NCBI GenBank assembly: GCA_900544725.1 | Contig: UQWK01000006.1 | Coordinates: forward strand, 1-56,381 | Direction: 5' to 3' | DNA from: an uncultured Collinsella sp. | GTDB taxonomy: Bacteria > Actinomycetota > Coriobacteriia > Coriobacteriales > Coriobacteriaceae | Length of the DNA: 56,381 nucleotides | Shown: positions 34,863-43,338 of the stretch, piece by piece | Layout of the letters: every line of letters starts with the position of its first letter | Position numbering within the stretch: the stretch's first letter is position 1 | Notes under the pieces: model-generated | What the model was told of the DNA's origin: nothing | What the model saw: only the letters and a program-made list of their open reading frames with translations | The model's database searches: none | Translations under genes and position numbers: made by a program

Positions 34863-35627
34863 ATGGCACAGAGCACTTCTTCTACCGGCAATCAGCCGCT
34901 GATTGAGCTCAAGCACGTCGATAAGCACTATGGCGACCTGCACGTTCTCAACGACATCAATCTGTCGGTCGATCGCGGCGAGGTCGTCGTTGTGATCGGC
35001 CCCTCGGGCTCGGGCAAGTCGACCATGTGCCGCACCATCAACCGCCTGGAAACCATCGACTCGGGCGAGATCCTCATCGAGGGCGAGCCCCTGCCGCAGG
35101 AAGGCAAGGACCTTGCCCGCATGCGTGCCGAGCTGGGCATGGTGTTTCAGCAGTTCAACCTGTTCGCACATATGACCGTACTGCAGAACGTCATGCTGGG
35201 ACCGGTCGATGTGCTGGGCGTCTCCAAGGACGAGGCCCGCAAGCGCGCCATGGACCTGCTGAGCCGCGTGGGCGTGGCCGAGCAGGCCGACAAGGTGCCC
35301 GCACAGCTCTCGGGTGGCCAGCAACAGCGCGTAGCCATCGCCCGTTCACTCGCCATGCAGCCCAAGGCCATGCTCTTTGACGAGCCCACAAGTGCGCTGG
35401 ACCCCGAGATGATCAATGAGGTGCTCGAGGTCATGGTCCGTCTGGCCCAGCAGGGCATGACGATGATCGTCATCACGCACGAGATGAACTTTGCCCGCCG
35501 CGTGGCCGACCGCGTCGTGTTTATGGCCGACGGCCAGATCGTGGAAACCGGCACGCCCGACGAGTTCTTCGACCATCCCCAGACCAAGCGTGCCCAGGAC
35601 TTCCTCAACTCCATCAAGGGCCACTAA
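34863..35627 (+). CDS. Polar amino-acid ABC importer ATPase (GlnQ type)
   Basis: The 254-residue ATPase has Walker A GPSGSGKST (46-54), Q-loop QQFNLF, signature LSGGQQQRVAIA, Walker B MLFDEPTSALDP and the H-switch ITHEM. It belongs to the GlnQ/HisP group and energises the importer made by the three preceding genes. AAGGAG lies before the ATG. It is the last core gene of the operon; the amidotransferase-like gene follows after 87 bp. Confidence 0.97.
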   Translation: MAQSTSSTGNQPLIELKHVDKHYGDLHVLNDINLSVDRGEVVVVIGPSGSGKSTMCRTINRLETIDSGEILIEGEPLPQEGKDLARMRAELGMVFQQFNLFAHMTVLQNVMLGPVDVLGVSKDEARKRAMDLLSRVGVAEQADKVPAQLSGGQQQRVAIARSLAMQPKAMLFDEPTSALDPEMINEVLEVMVRLAQQGMTMIVITHEMNFARRVADRVVFMADGQIVETGTPDEFFDHPQTKRAQDFLNSIKGH

Positions 35628-35714
35628 CCCAATTGCCACGCGGGCAAATTCATCACCAGCGTTTGCCCTGCGCCACCCCTGCACCATGTCCACCCGGATT
35701 CGAAAGCCACTCCC

Positions 35715-36524
35715 ATGATCGGAACCCGCACCTCATCGTCCTACACTCCGCACGTCGACGTCGATCCCGCCGACCGCCCGCTTATCCTGGTCGCACCACG
35801 CTGGGAAGAAGCGAAGCCCTATTTGAGCGAGACGCTCTCCCCCAACGAGGAAATCGCAAGTGTCTTTGTCGACGCCATTCTTGCCGCCGGCGGCCTGCCG
35901 CTGCAGATGTCTATTACCGAAGACGTCGATGTTATCCGTCATTACGTCGATATTGCCGACGGCATCGCCATTCCCGGCGGCCCGGACGTCAACCCCAAGC
36001 GCTGGGGCGATGATCGACCCTACGACCCCACCCTCTGCTGCGAGATCCGCGATAGCTTTGAGTTTAAGCTGGTCGGCGAGGTGCTCCGTGCCAAAAAGCC
36101 GCTCTTTACCACCTGCCGCGGCACGCAGCTGCTCAACGTCGCCACCGGCGGCACCCTGTGCATGGACGTGCCGAGCCTGGGTGCGCGTGAGGGTCGCACG
36201 CAGTGGCGTCACACCCACGTGCTCAACGATCCCGTGCACCCCGTCGAGGTCGTGCCGGGCTCGCTGCTGGAACGCGCGGTTGGCGGGCACAGGCTGATCC
36301 AGACCAACTCGGCACATCACTGCTGCGTCGATCGTCTGGGTAAGAGCACGCGCTTGGTCGCCAAGGCAACCGACGGCGTTCCCGAGTGCATCGAGGTCGA
36401 GGGGCAACCCTTCTGCCTAGGCGTGCAATGGCACCCTGAGTACACGTGGAAGACGCTCGAGACCGACTTTAACCTGTGGAAGTCGTTTGTCGAGGCTGCT
36501 GCCAAGGTTAAACAGGCTCGCTAG
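35715..36524 (+). CDS. Gamma-glutamyl-gamma-aminobutyrate hydrolase family (C26)
   Basis: The 269-residue class-I glutamine-amidotransferase-fold hydrolase resembles PuuD. The nucleophile is Cys134 (FTTCRGTQLL), the histidine and glutamate are in GVQWHPEYTW, and GIAIPGGPDVNP matches the family. Such enzymes cleave gamma-glutamyl amides. Lying 87 bp after a glutamate/glutamine-type importer and before the operon's end, it could process an imported gamma-glutamyl compound; this is inference. No strong ribosome site is visible. Confidence 0.92.
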   Translation: MIGTRTSSSYTPHVDVDPADRPLILVAPRWEEAKPYLSETLSPNEEIASVFVDAILAAGGLPLQMSITEDVDVIRHYVDIADGIAIPGGPDVNPKRWGDDRPYDPTLCCEIRDSFEFKLVGEVLRAKKPLFTTCRGTQLLNVATGGTLCMDVPSLGAREGRTQWRHTHVLNDPVHPVEVVPGSLLERAVGGHRLIQTNSAHHCCVDRLGKSTRLVAKATDGVPECIEVEGQPFCLGVQWHPEYTWKTLETDFNLWKSFVEAAAKVKQAR

Positions 36525-36546
36525 CTCGCGAACCGCATAACAGATA

Positions 36547-36585
36547 AGGGCGCCCCGCCGGCCACATGGTCCGGCGGGGCGCCCT
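36547..36585. terminator. Terminator after the C26 hydrolase gene
   Basis: Perfect 15-bp arms AGGGCGCCCCGCCGG/CCGGCGGGGCGCCCT with a 9-nt loop lie 22 bp past the stop, between convergent genes. The T run is short on both sides. Confidence 0.75.
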
Positions 36586-36629
36586 ATTACCTATATGCTG
36601 CCGGCACACAGTCCAAGGCTCGCAGCCTC

Positions 36630-36986
36630 TTATTCAGCCGCCTCGCGCAGGGCCGACATCGTAGCCGCATATTGCTGCTGCAACGCATGCATTCCCTCGC
36701 GAGCGCCGTCAACAGCATCGGCGCCGCGCAGCGCTTCGGTCACCACGACCGCTGGCTCGTACAGATTATCGAATCCCAGGTTCTGGCTCACGCCCTTGAG
36801 CGTGTGCGCTGCCATAAACGCTTCCTCGGCGTCTCCTGCCGCCATGGCAGCTTCCAACTTGTCCATGCTCTCGTCATCTAAAAACTTGAGGGCAAAGCGG
36901 GCAAGCATTTCCCCGCCCATCAGCCGAGCACACGCGTCATCATAATTAGCGCCGATCTTCTCATACGCCTCACGCATGGAAATCAT
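36630..36986 (-). CDS. Histidine phosphotransfer (Hpt) protein
   Basis: This 118-residue helical Hpt protein has the phospho-accepting His61 in AHTLKGVSQNLG. Hpt proteins pass phosphate between response-regulator receivers in phosphorelays. It lies 24 bp downstream of the GGDEF/REC/HD-GYP gene on the same strand, so the receiver of that protein is a natural partner. AAAGGAG is about 10 nt before the ATG. No histidine kinase is encoded in the window. Confidence 0.92.
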   Translation of the reverse strand: MISMREAYEKIGANYDDACARLMGGEMLARFALKFLDDESMDKLEAAMAAGDAEEAFMAAHTLKGVSQNLGFDNLYEPAVVVTEALRGADAVDGAREGMHALQQQYAATMSALREAAE

Positions 36987-37010
36987 GGATTAAAAACTCC
37001 TTTGGTCAAA

Positions 37011-38891
37011 CTAAATCGTGGGAAACGCAACGACGTCAGCGGGGCGTGCCAACGTCTCGGCAATTTGGTCTTGCACCTCGAGCAGACAATCGAGCAGCAG
37101 TGGGTTAAAGGTGCCGCACTTACCGTCCAGGATCATCTGGATCGCCTCCTCGTGCGGGATAGCGTCCTTGTACACGCGCACGCTCGTCAGTGCATCGTAC
37201 ACGTCAGCCACCGAGACCACCTGCGCGGCGATGGGGATATCGTCGCCCTTAAGGCCATCGGGATAACCCTTGCCGTCCCAGCGCTCGTGGTGCCAACGCG
37301 CAATCTGGTACGCATATTCCATAAGCGCATTGCCGGCGTGATGGCTACCCAGCTCACGCAGCATGTCGGCGCCGATCGTGGTATGCGTCTTCATAATCTC
37401 GAACTCCTCGGGCGTAAGGCGTCCGGGCTTGTTGAGAATCGCATCGTCAATCGACATCTTGCCGATATCGTGCAGCGCCGAAGCCAGGGCGATCGTGGAG
37501 CGCTCCTCATTGTCGAGGGAGATCGTGCCGCCATGCTGGACCAGACAGCCAAGCAGCAGCTCGGTCAGCTTCTCGATGTTCGTAACGTGCCTGCCGCTCT
37601 CGCCGTTACGAAGCTCCATGACGCCGGCCATGATGTCGATGAGCATGCGACTGTTCTTGACGCGCTCGTTGTACTGCTGGGACAGCAGGTTCGTCAGGCG
37701 GCGCTGTTTAGCGTATAGGCGGATGGTGTTGCTCACACGGCGGCGCACGACACGGGAGTCAAACGGGCGGTTGATATAGTCCGAGGCGCCCAGCTCGTAC
37801 GCGCGCAGAACCATATCATCGGAATCTTCGCTCGAAATCATGATGACAGGCAGATTGTCGATGCCCGATCGGCGCGACAGACCGGCCAGCACCTCAAAGC
37901 CGCTTATGCCCGGCATGACAATATCCAGCAGCACGAGCGACAGCTCATCGCCATAGCGGTCGACCATGTCGAGCGCCGCGCGACCGTTATCGGCCTCGAG
38001 GATGCAATACTCGTCCTTGAGCATCTCGTTGAGAATGGCTCGGTTCATCTCGGAGTCATCGATAATAAGCACCAAAGGCTTTTCGCTTTGGAAGGCCTCG
38101 ATGGAATCGGCATCGGTCACGACCGTACCGGCTTTTGCCTTAGCGCGGCTCAGTAACTGGACAGCACGGCCAACGCCCTCATCGACCGTCTCGCCATGAA
38201 TGCGAACGCCACCAACACATGCCGTCAAGCTCACGTACTCATGGCCCGGAATAATCGTGGAATGAACGGCTTCGGATACCTGATGCAGGCGACGGGCGAA
38301 GTCATCGGAGGGAATATTGGGCATGACGACCACAAACTTGTCGCAGCCATAGCGCACAAGCTCGTCAGTCGAACGAATTCCGCTGCGTATGGCTGTCGCC
38401 ACAGCACCGAGTGCAAGGTCGCCGGCATGACGGCCACACGTATCGTTGAAGGCCCTAAAATCATCAAGGTCAATCATCGCAACGCCGGCATTCATGCGGG
38501 CGCCACGAAGCTTTTCCTCGTAATATCGGCGATTGCGTACACTCGTCAGCACGTCGGTGTAGACAAGGTCCTCTTCTGCAGCCTCTTGCTCATCGATCGG
38601 ACGCACCATCAGCAGGACGCGAGGCTCGCCCTCGACCTTTAAAGGGCGCAGACGGGCGCGGTACTCAACACCATCGTTGAGCAATTGCTCCGATACATCA
38701 TCGGAACCTGCCAAGGCCTCAAGACTCGACTGACGCAGACAAGGGCAGCGATCGCCGGCGAGCAAGCAGTTAGGCTCGCTCTTAATCTGATCGGCCGACA
38801 GCAAACGCACCACGGGGTAGGTCTTCGCGACGCGGGCGACCTCGGCGGCAGCCTCCTCGCCGGTTAGATTGACCTCGTGATTATTGAGCAT
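37011..38891 (-). CDS. Degenerate GGDEF, receiver and HD-GYP signalling protein
   Basis: The 626-residue cytoplasmic protein has an N-terminal sensor-like part (1-105), a GGDEF-type domain (108-260), a receiver (272-390) and an HD-GYP domain (about 420-610). The GGDEF signature has become GCDKF (182-186), so cyclase activity is doubtful. The receiver keeps Asp278-Asp279 and the phospho-acceptor Asp323. HD-GYP keeps His474-Asp475 (ALHDIGK) and KGYPDG (541-546), as in active c-di-GMP phosphodiesterases. The likely output is phosphorylation-controlled c-di-GMP or cGAMP hydrolysis. The order is unusual, because the receiver is internal. It is cotranscribed with the Hpt gene. Confidence 0.93.
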   Translation of the reverse strand: MLNNHEVNLTGEEAAAEVARVAKTYPVVRLLSADQIKSEPNCLLAGDRCPCLRQSSLEALAGSDDVSEQLLNDGVEYRARLRPLKVEGEPRVLLMVRPIDEQEAAEEDLVYTDVLTSVRNRRYYEEKLRGARMNAGVAMIDLDDFRAFNDTCGRHAGDLALGAVATAIRSGIRSTDELVRYGCDKFVVVMPNIPSDDFARRLHQVSEAVHSTIIPGHEYVSLTACVGGVRIHGETVDEGVGRAVQLLSRAKAKAGTVVTDADSIEAFQSEKPLVLIIDDSEMNRAILNEMLKDEYCILEADNGRAALDMVDRYGDELSLVLLDIVMPGISGFEVLAGLSRRSGIDNLPVIMISSEDSDDMVLRAYELGASDYINRPFDSRVVRRRVSNTIRLYAKQRRLTNLLSQQYNERVKNSRMLIDIMAGVMELRNGESGRHVTNIEKLTELLLGCLVQHGGTISLDNEERSTIALASALHDIGKMSIDDAILNKPGRLTPEEFEIMKTHTTIGADMLRELGSHHAGNALMEYAYQIARWHHERWDGKGYPDGLKGDDIPIAAQVVSVADVYDALTSVRVYKDAIPHEEAIQMILDGKCGTFNPLLLDCLLEVQDQIAETLARPADVVAFPTI

Positions 38892-39102
38892 ATGGGGCCC
38901 TTTCGATAGCTTCGCATAGTAGCGGTGGGTTCCAAATGTTACAAGGGTAACACCTTGCCGATGCAGGTAAGCACGTGAATGCCGTTACATTTTTATGAGT
39001 TGGCAGACGGCGCAATTGGAGCCGCAAACGTAAGGTTTTGAGCACATTTGTTAACACAGCCGAAACGTTTGCGGGTGAAGCCTGTTTTGGCTATTGCGGG
39101 TG

Positions 39103-39900
39103 TTAGAGCCCCAGGATGCCACGGACAGTCTGGGCAGCCGCTGCCGGGCGATCACGCAGGCCATTGTGCGCGCCGGGAACCATTACGAGTGGACAGTCCA
39201 AAAGCTCAGCCGCTATCCTCGTTCCCGCCTCGCGGGGCGTACCAATCGAGAGCTCGCCCAAAAGCACGGCGGCCACCGTTTTCGACGCGCGAACGCTGCC
39301 CCAATCGGGAACGCAGGTCATGGTAATCCCATATTCGTTCGCCATGAAACTGCGGCCGTTGCGCAGGGCATGCTTGGCTTCTGCCTCGGTTAACTTGGGG
39401 GCCTCAGGGTCCGAATCGCCGATGGCGCCCAAGAAGGCCCGTAATGCCCTGGAGACCTTTCCCGCGGCGATCATCTCGAGCAAAACCGGGGCCGCGCCCA
39501 GGCCGGCACCCTGATCCGTCACGGCGGGTTCATGCAGAATCGCACGCGAGATTATGGCGGGGTTTGCACGGAGAAGCTCCAGGGCCACCAACGTACCGGC
39601 ACTGTGCGCGAGCACGTTTGCCGGAGCGCCAATATGCTCGATAACAGCCTGCAGGTCGGCGGCCTGGGCGGCGAGGTCGTAGCGCCCGTCTGCAGCGTCG
39701 CCGCTCTCGCCGCAACCGCGGCGGTCGTAGACAATGACGCGATAGTCACAGGCGAGCTCGCGGGCAATGGCGTCAAAAAAGACGCCGTCGACGCAGGCGC
39801 CGTGAACGCACACCAAGGCGGGTGCATCAGACGACGCATCCGGGCCGGCATACTCGCGGCAGGCGATCGTGGTGCCCGCATTCTCGACTGTAAAATCCAT
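39103..39900 (-). CDS. Alpha/beta hydrolase
   Basis: The 265-residue alpha/beta-hydrolase-fold protein has the oxyanion motif HGAC (33-36), the strand-turn VYDRRGCGES, the nucleophile elbow AHSAG (Ser100; the first Gly of GxSxG is Ala), and a late His in GAHNGL. It has no signal peptide. Substrate unknown; esters or amides are typical. It is a single gene, separated from the signalling gene by 211 bp in which I see no feature. Confidence 0.9.
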   Translation of the reverse strand: MDFTVENAGTTIACREYAGPDASSDAPALVCVHGACVDGVFFDAIARELACDYRVIVYDRRGCGESGDAADGRYDLAAQAADLQAVIEHIGAPANVLAHSAGTLVALELLRANPAIISRAILHEPAVTDQGAGLGAAPVLLEMIAAGKVSRALRAFLGAIGDSDPEAPKLTEAEAKHALRNGRSFMANEYGITMTCVPDWGSVRASKTVAAVLLGELSIGTPREAGTRIAAELLDCPLVMVPGAHNGLRDRPAAAAQTVRGILGL

Positions 39901-40119
39901 ACTGTGTTCCCATCGTCAATGCCCATCCAGTTGCACGTCAGTACGGTTGGATAGACCCGCATTGCCATACGCCTTGTTAACAGATTAACTGTACCCGACC
40001 CGAGGCTTTTCATGGCACGGCATAATGAGCGACGTGAAAAAACGAAACTTGTAAAGCAAGAGCCCGCACCTTGCTTCGGAGCCGATGCTATGCTTAGGCA
40101 CAATTGTCTTGAGGAGCAT

Positions 40120-40902
40120 ATGCCTATGTCTACGTTTTTGAATGCCAGCCCCATCTTTGGGCCCGTTCGCAGCCGTCGCCTTGGTCTCTCGCTCGGCGTC
40201 AACATGATGCCGGCCGGCGGCAAGATCTGCACGTTCGACTGCATTTACTGCGAAAACGGCCTCAACGCCGAGCGCCCCTGCCACGAGACGTATAACACGG
40301 CTGCCGCGGTGCTCGATGCACTCGAGGCAAAGCTGCGCAAGATGGCAGCCGAAGGCGAGCTCCCCGATGTGATCACCTTCGCAGGCAACGGCGAGCCCAC
40401 CGCCGCGCCGGAGTTTCCGCAGGCCATCGCCGGCGCCGTCGCGCTGCGCGATCAGCTGGCCCCAAACACCAAGATTGCCGTGCTCTCCAACGGCACGCGC
40501 GCCGACCGCCCCGAGGTGCACGACGCGCTCATGATGGTCGACGACAACATCCTCAAGCTCGATACCGTCGACCCGGCGTTTATCCAACTGCTCGACCAGC
40601 CCGTTGGCCCCTACGACGTCGAGCACCAGATCGAGACGTTCGCGAGCTTTGACGGTCATGTCATTATCCAGACGATCTTTTTGACCGGCGAGTATCAGGG
40701 CAAGCTCATCGACAACACCGGCGAGGAGTACGTCGGCCCTTGGCTCGCGGCGCTCGAGCGCATTCGCCCGCAGGAGGCGACCATCTACACGGTGGCGCGC
40801 GAAACACCGGTCGCCGGCCTTGCCAAAGCGGCGCCCGAGGTGCTCGACACGATTGCCGCGCGCGTGAGCGCCCTCGGCATTCCCTGCCAGGTGAGCTACT
40901 AG
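40120..40902 (+). CDS. Radical SAM protein
   Basis: The 260-residue radical SAM enzyme carries the cluster motif CTFDCIYC (Cys37, Cys41, Cys44; CxxxCxxC) after SPIFGPVRSRRLGLSLGVN, followed by TFAGNGEPTAAPEFPQ (the GGE-like SAM motif). It resembles the YfkA/Elp3-unrelated Fe-S oxidoreductase group of unknown function. GAGGAG lies directly upstream; the ATG at 40126 is an equally good start. The longer frame from 40012 lacks a ribosome site. It would need Fe-S delivery, possibly by the Nfu protein at 9956. Confidence 0.88.
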   Translation: MPMSTFLNASPIFGPVRSRRLGLSLGVNMMPAGGKICTFDCIYCENGLNAERPCHETYNTAAAVLDALEAKLRKMAAEGELPDVITFAGNGEPTAAPEFPQAIAGAVALRDQLAPNTKIAVLSNGTRADRPEVHDALMMVDDNILKLDTVDPAFIQLLDQPVGPYDVEHQIETFASFDGHVIIQTIFLTGEYQGKLIDNTGEEYVGPWLAALERIRPQEATIYTVARETPVAGLAKAAPEVLDTIAARVSALGIPCQVSY

Positions 40903-40946
40903 CAAAACCACGCAGCAGCTAGTGCCCGCCATCCCGCTCCATCAGC

Positions 40947-41007
40947 TGCGGTGATATAGTTCCTGTTTATGCTGTTAAACCGCTTAAATCGGAACTATAT
41001 CACCGCA
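40947..41007. repeat. Palindrome family P, copy A
   Basis: Perfect 17-bp arms TGCGGTGATATAGTTCC/GGAACTATATCACCGCA surround a 27-nt loop that includes GCTGTTAAACCGCT. It lies between the radical SAM gene and map. The stem base (GCGGTG/CACCGCAACT) recurs in copies B and C, while the upper stem changes on both arms together. Confidence 0.8.
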
Positions 41008-41062
41008 ACTTTTATGGACGCGTGGGTGGGCTATACTAGCTGCGGATGAAAGGAAGTTAGCC

Positions 41063-41950
41063 ATGTATGACAAAGGACCCGTGCCCGGCCGCAACGACGC
41101 TTGCTGGTGCGGCAGCGGCAAAAAATATAAGAAATGTCATAGCGCCTTTGACGAGCGCCTCGAGCGCCTGTGGGAGGAGGGCTGGGAGGTTCTGCCCCGC
41201 ACGCTCTACAAGACGCCCGCCGACATCGAGGGTATCAAGCGCTCGGCCGCCATCAACGTGGGCGCGCTCGATTACGTGGGTGAGCACATCGCCGCGGGCA
41301 TGACCACCAACCAGATCGACCAGATGATCTACAACTACACCATCGAACATGGCGGCACGCCGGCCGACCTTAACTACGAGGGCTATCCCAAGAGCGTGTG
41401 TACCTCGATCAACGACGTCGTCTGCCACGGCATCCCCTGCGACACGGATGTGCTGCACGAGGGCGACATCATCAACGTCGACTGCTCCACGATCCTAGAC
41501 GGCTACTTTAGCGATTCGAGCCGCATGTTCTGCATCGGCGAGGTCTCTGCCGAGCGCCAGCGCTTGGTCGACGTCACCCGCGCCAGCGTGGAGGCGGGTC
41601 TGGCAGCCGTCAAGCCATGGCTGCCGCTGTCTGTGATGGCCGAGGCCGTGCAAAAGACGGTCGAGGACGCCGGCTTTAGCGTGGTGCGTGAGTACGGCGG
41701 ACACGGCATTGGCAAGGAGTTCCACGAGGACCCGTTTGTGGGCTTTACCACCGAGGCACCCGATGTGGACACTATCATGGCCCCGGGCATGGTCTTTACC
41801 ATCGAGCCCATGGTCAACGCCGGAGCACCCGACATCAAGATTAGCAAGGGCGACGGTTGGTGCGTGCGCACCAAGGACGGCAGCGATTCGGCCCAGTGCG
41901 AGGTACAGCTCGTGGTGACCGAGGACGGCTACGAGCTGCTGAGCTGGTAG
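41063..41950 (+). CDS. map: Type I methionine aminopeptidase with SEC-C motif
   Basis: The 295-residue enzyme removes N-terminal Met from nascent proteins. The N-terminus is an SEC-C zinc motif (Cys14, Cys16, Cys25, His26; CWCGSGKKYKKCH), which may aid ribosome or protein contact. The peptidase domain (about 48-295) has the metal ligands in INVDCSTILDGYFSDSSR, GGHGIGKEFHEDP, FTIEPM and QCEVQLVVT. SEC-C-bearing MetAPs are known in several bacteria. The gene is single and ended by a terminator at 41960. Confidence 0.95.
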   Translation: MYDKGPVPGRNDACWCGSGKKYKKCHSAFDERLERLWEEGWEVLPRTLYKTPADIEGIKRSAAINVGALDYVGEHIAAGMTTNQIDQMIYNYTIEHGGTPADLNYEGYPKSVCTSINDVVCHGIPCDTDVLHEGDIINVDCSTILDGYFSDSSRMFCIGEVSAERQRLVDVTRASVEAGLAAVKPWLPLSVMAEAVQKTVEDAGFSVVREYGGHGIGKEFHEDPFVGFTTEAPDVDTIMAPGMVFTIEPMVNAGAPDIKISKGDGWCVRTKDGSDSAQCEVQLVVTEDGYELLSW

Positions 41951-41959
41951 CCGTGGATG

Positions 41960-42005
41960 CGCCGGATGCCGACGGGCACGCCCGTCTTGCATCCGGCGTT
42001 TTTAT
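41960..42005 (+). terminator. Terminator of map
   Basis: Arms CGCCGGATGC/GCATCCGGCG with an internal GACGGGC/GCCCGTC stem are followed by TTTTTATTT. Confidence 0.92.
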
Positions 42006-42026
42006 TTGAACGTTTTGCCTGATAAA

Positions 42027-42062
42027 ACCTGCCAAAATAAACCTGTCCCTTTTTTGGCAGGT
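42027..42062. repeat. REP-like CCTGTCCC element 6
   Basis: Perfect 11-bp arms ACCTGCCAAAA/TTTTGGCAGGT enclose TAAACCTGTCCCTT. It lies between map's terminator and the next gene's start. Confidence 0.8.
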
Positions 42063-42081
42063 CGAGCGGAAAGGACTGCTT

Positions 42082-43017
42082 GTGAACATCCTGGTTTTGC
42101 TGCCCGTCAACGACCGCCATCGCGCAATTCTTGAGTCGAGCGCTCCGGGCGAGAACTTTATCTACACGAGCTCCGACGCCGCCACGCGCGAGCAGGTCGC
42201 CGATGCCGACGTGATCTTGGGCAACATCGGCCCTGACATGCTCACGGCATGCGAGCATCTCCAGCTGTTGCAATTGCAGACCGCCGGCTATGACGATTAC
42301 TTGGCCGCCGGCACCGTGCCAGCCGACGCCAAACTGTCTTGCTCGGTAGGCGCCTACGGCCAGGCCGTAAGCGAGCACATGTTTGCTATGGTGCTGTCTA
42401 TGATGAAACGCCTGCCCGGCTACCAGGACCTGCAGCGCGAACATCGCTGGGAGGACTTGGGCGCGGTCACCTCGCTCAAAAACGCCAACGTGCTGGTGCT
42501 GGGCGCGGGCGATATCGGCGGCCACTTTGCCACGCTCTGCCGCAGCATGGGTGCACACGTCCGCGGCATCAAGCGCCATCCGCTCGTCTACCCCATTGTG
42601 TTTGAGGACATGGACGGCATGGACGCCCTGCCCGAGCGCCTGGCCGAGGCTGACATCGTCGCATCCTTTATGCCCAGCACGCCCGAGACCCGCGGCCTGG
42701 CGAACGCCGAGTTCTTCGCCGCGATGAAGCCGGGCGCGTTCTTTGCCAACGGCGGTCGCGGCGATCTTGTGGTTGCCGACGATTTGGTTGCAGCTCTGGA
42801 ATCGGGGCGTCTTGCCGGCGCCGCGGTCGACGTCACCGACCCCGAGCCGCTGCCCGCGACAAGCCCCCTGTGGGATGCGCCCAACATGCTCATCACACCG
42901 CACGTCTCGGGCTGGTTCCACCTGGCCGCCACGCTCAACAATGTGGTCGACATCGCCGCGGAGAACCTGCGTCACCTGCAGGCCGGCGAGACACTCCGCT
43001 GCTGGATCGAGCATTAG
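42082..43017 (+). CDS. D-isomer-specific 2-hydroxyacid dehydrogenase
   Basis: The 311-residue NAD-dependent enzyme has LGAGDIGGHFA as the nucleotide-binding loop (about 138), with the catalytic Arg in NGGRGDLV, Glu in DPEPLP and His in TPHVSGW. The substrate could be a D-2-hydroxyacid such as phosphoglycerate-like, lactate or hydroxyisocaproate; sequence alone does not decide. It starts at a GTG with AAAGGA upstream. It could supply 2-hydroxyacids to the dehydratase pathway suggested by the activase at 17525, but the genes are far apart. Confidence 0.9.
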   Translation: MNILVLLPVNDRHRAILESSAPGENFIYTSSDAATREQVADADVILGNIGPDMLTACEHLQLLQLQTAGYDDYLAAGTVPADAKLSCSVGAYGQAVSEHMFAMVLSMMKRLPGYQDLQREHRWEDLGAVTSLKNANVLVLGAGDIGGHFATLCRSMGAHVRGIKRHPLVYPIVFEDMDGMDALPERLAEADIVASFMPSTPETRGLANAEFFAAMKPGAFFANGGRGDLVVADDLVAALESGRLAGAAVDVTDPEPLPATSPLWDAPNMLITPHVSGWFHLAATLNNVVDIAAENLRHLQAGETLRCWIEH

Positions 43018-43107
43018 GGTTCCGACGTTCTAACGAACGGCGGACCGGTCGACGCTGCGCCTTTGGTTCCGTCGTTCTAACGAACGACGGACTGGTCGAC
43101 GCTGCGC
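43018..43107. repeat. Tandem 43-bp repeat with internal hairpins
   Basis: Two copies (43018-43060 and 43065-43107, period 47 bp, four differences) each hold a small hairpin CCGTCGTTC-TAAC-GAACGACGG or its variant. It starts on the last base pairs after the dehydrogenase stop. The rest of the 321-bp gap holds a terminator and a REP-like element. Confidence 0.75.
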
Positions 43108-43140
43108 GCCCGGCATTTGGCCAATCTGCCGTTCAATTTC

Positions 43141-43172
43141 AAAGGCGCGACCAGAAGGTCAGCGCCTTTTCA
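43141..43172 (+). terminator. Terminator of the 2-hydroxyacid dehydrogenase gene
   Basis: AAAGGCGC-GACC/GGTC-A-GCGCCTTTT forms a hairpin with a 4-nt loop and a T run. Confidence 0.8.
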
Positions 43173-43300
43173 TTTCACGGCACCTTGGCTCAAATGACGG
43201 GCGCTCGCTGACTTTTATTCAACCTGCGACGTCTCGATCATGTTGACTCTACCTGCAGGGCCTTAACAGTTCCGTCTAGCTGTTGGCATTTGACCAGATA

Positions 43301-43338
43301 AAACCCGCCAAAACAAACCTGTCCCATTTTGGTCGATT
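43301..43338. repeat. REP-like CCTGTCCC element 7
   Basis: GCCAAAACAAACCTGTCCC is followed by ATTTTGGTCG, with imperfect arms. It abuts the stop codon of the M18 peptidase gene. Confidence 0.65.
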
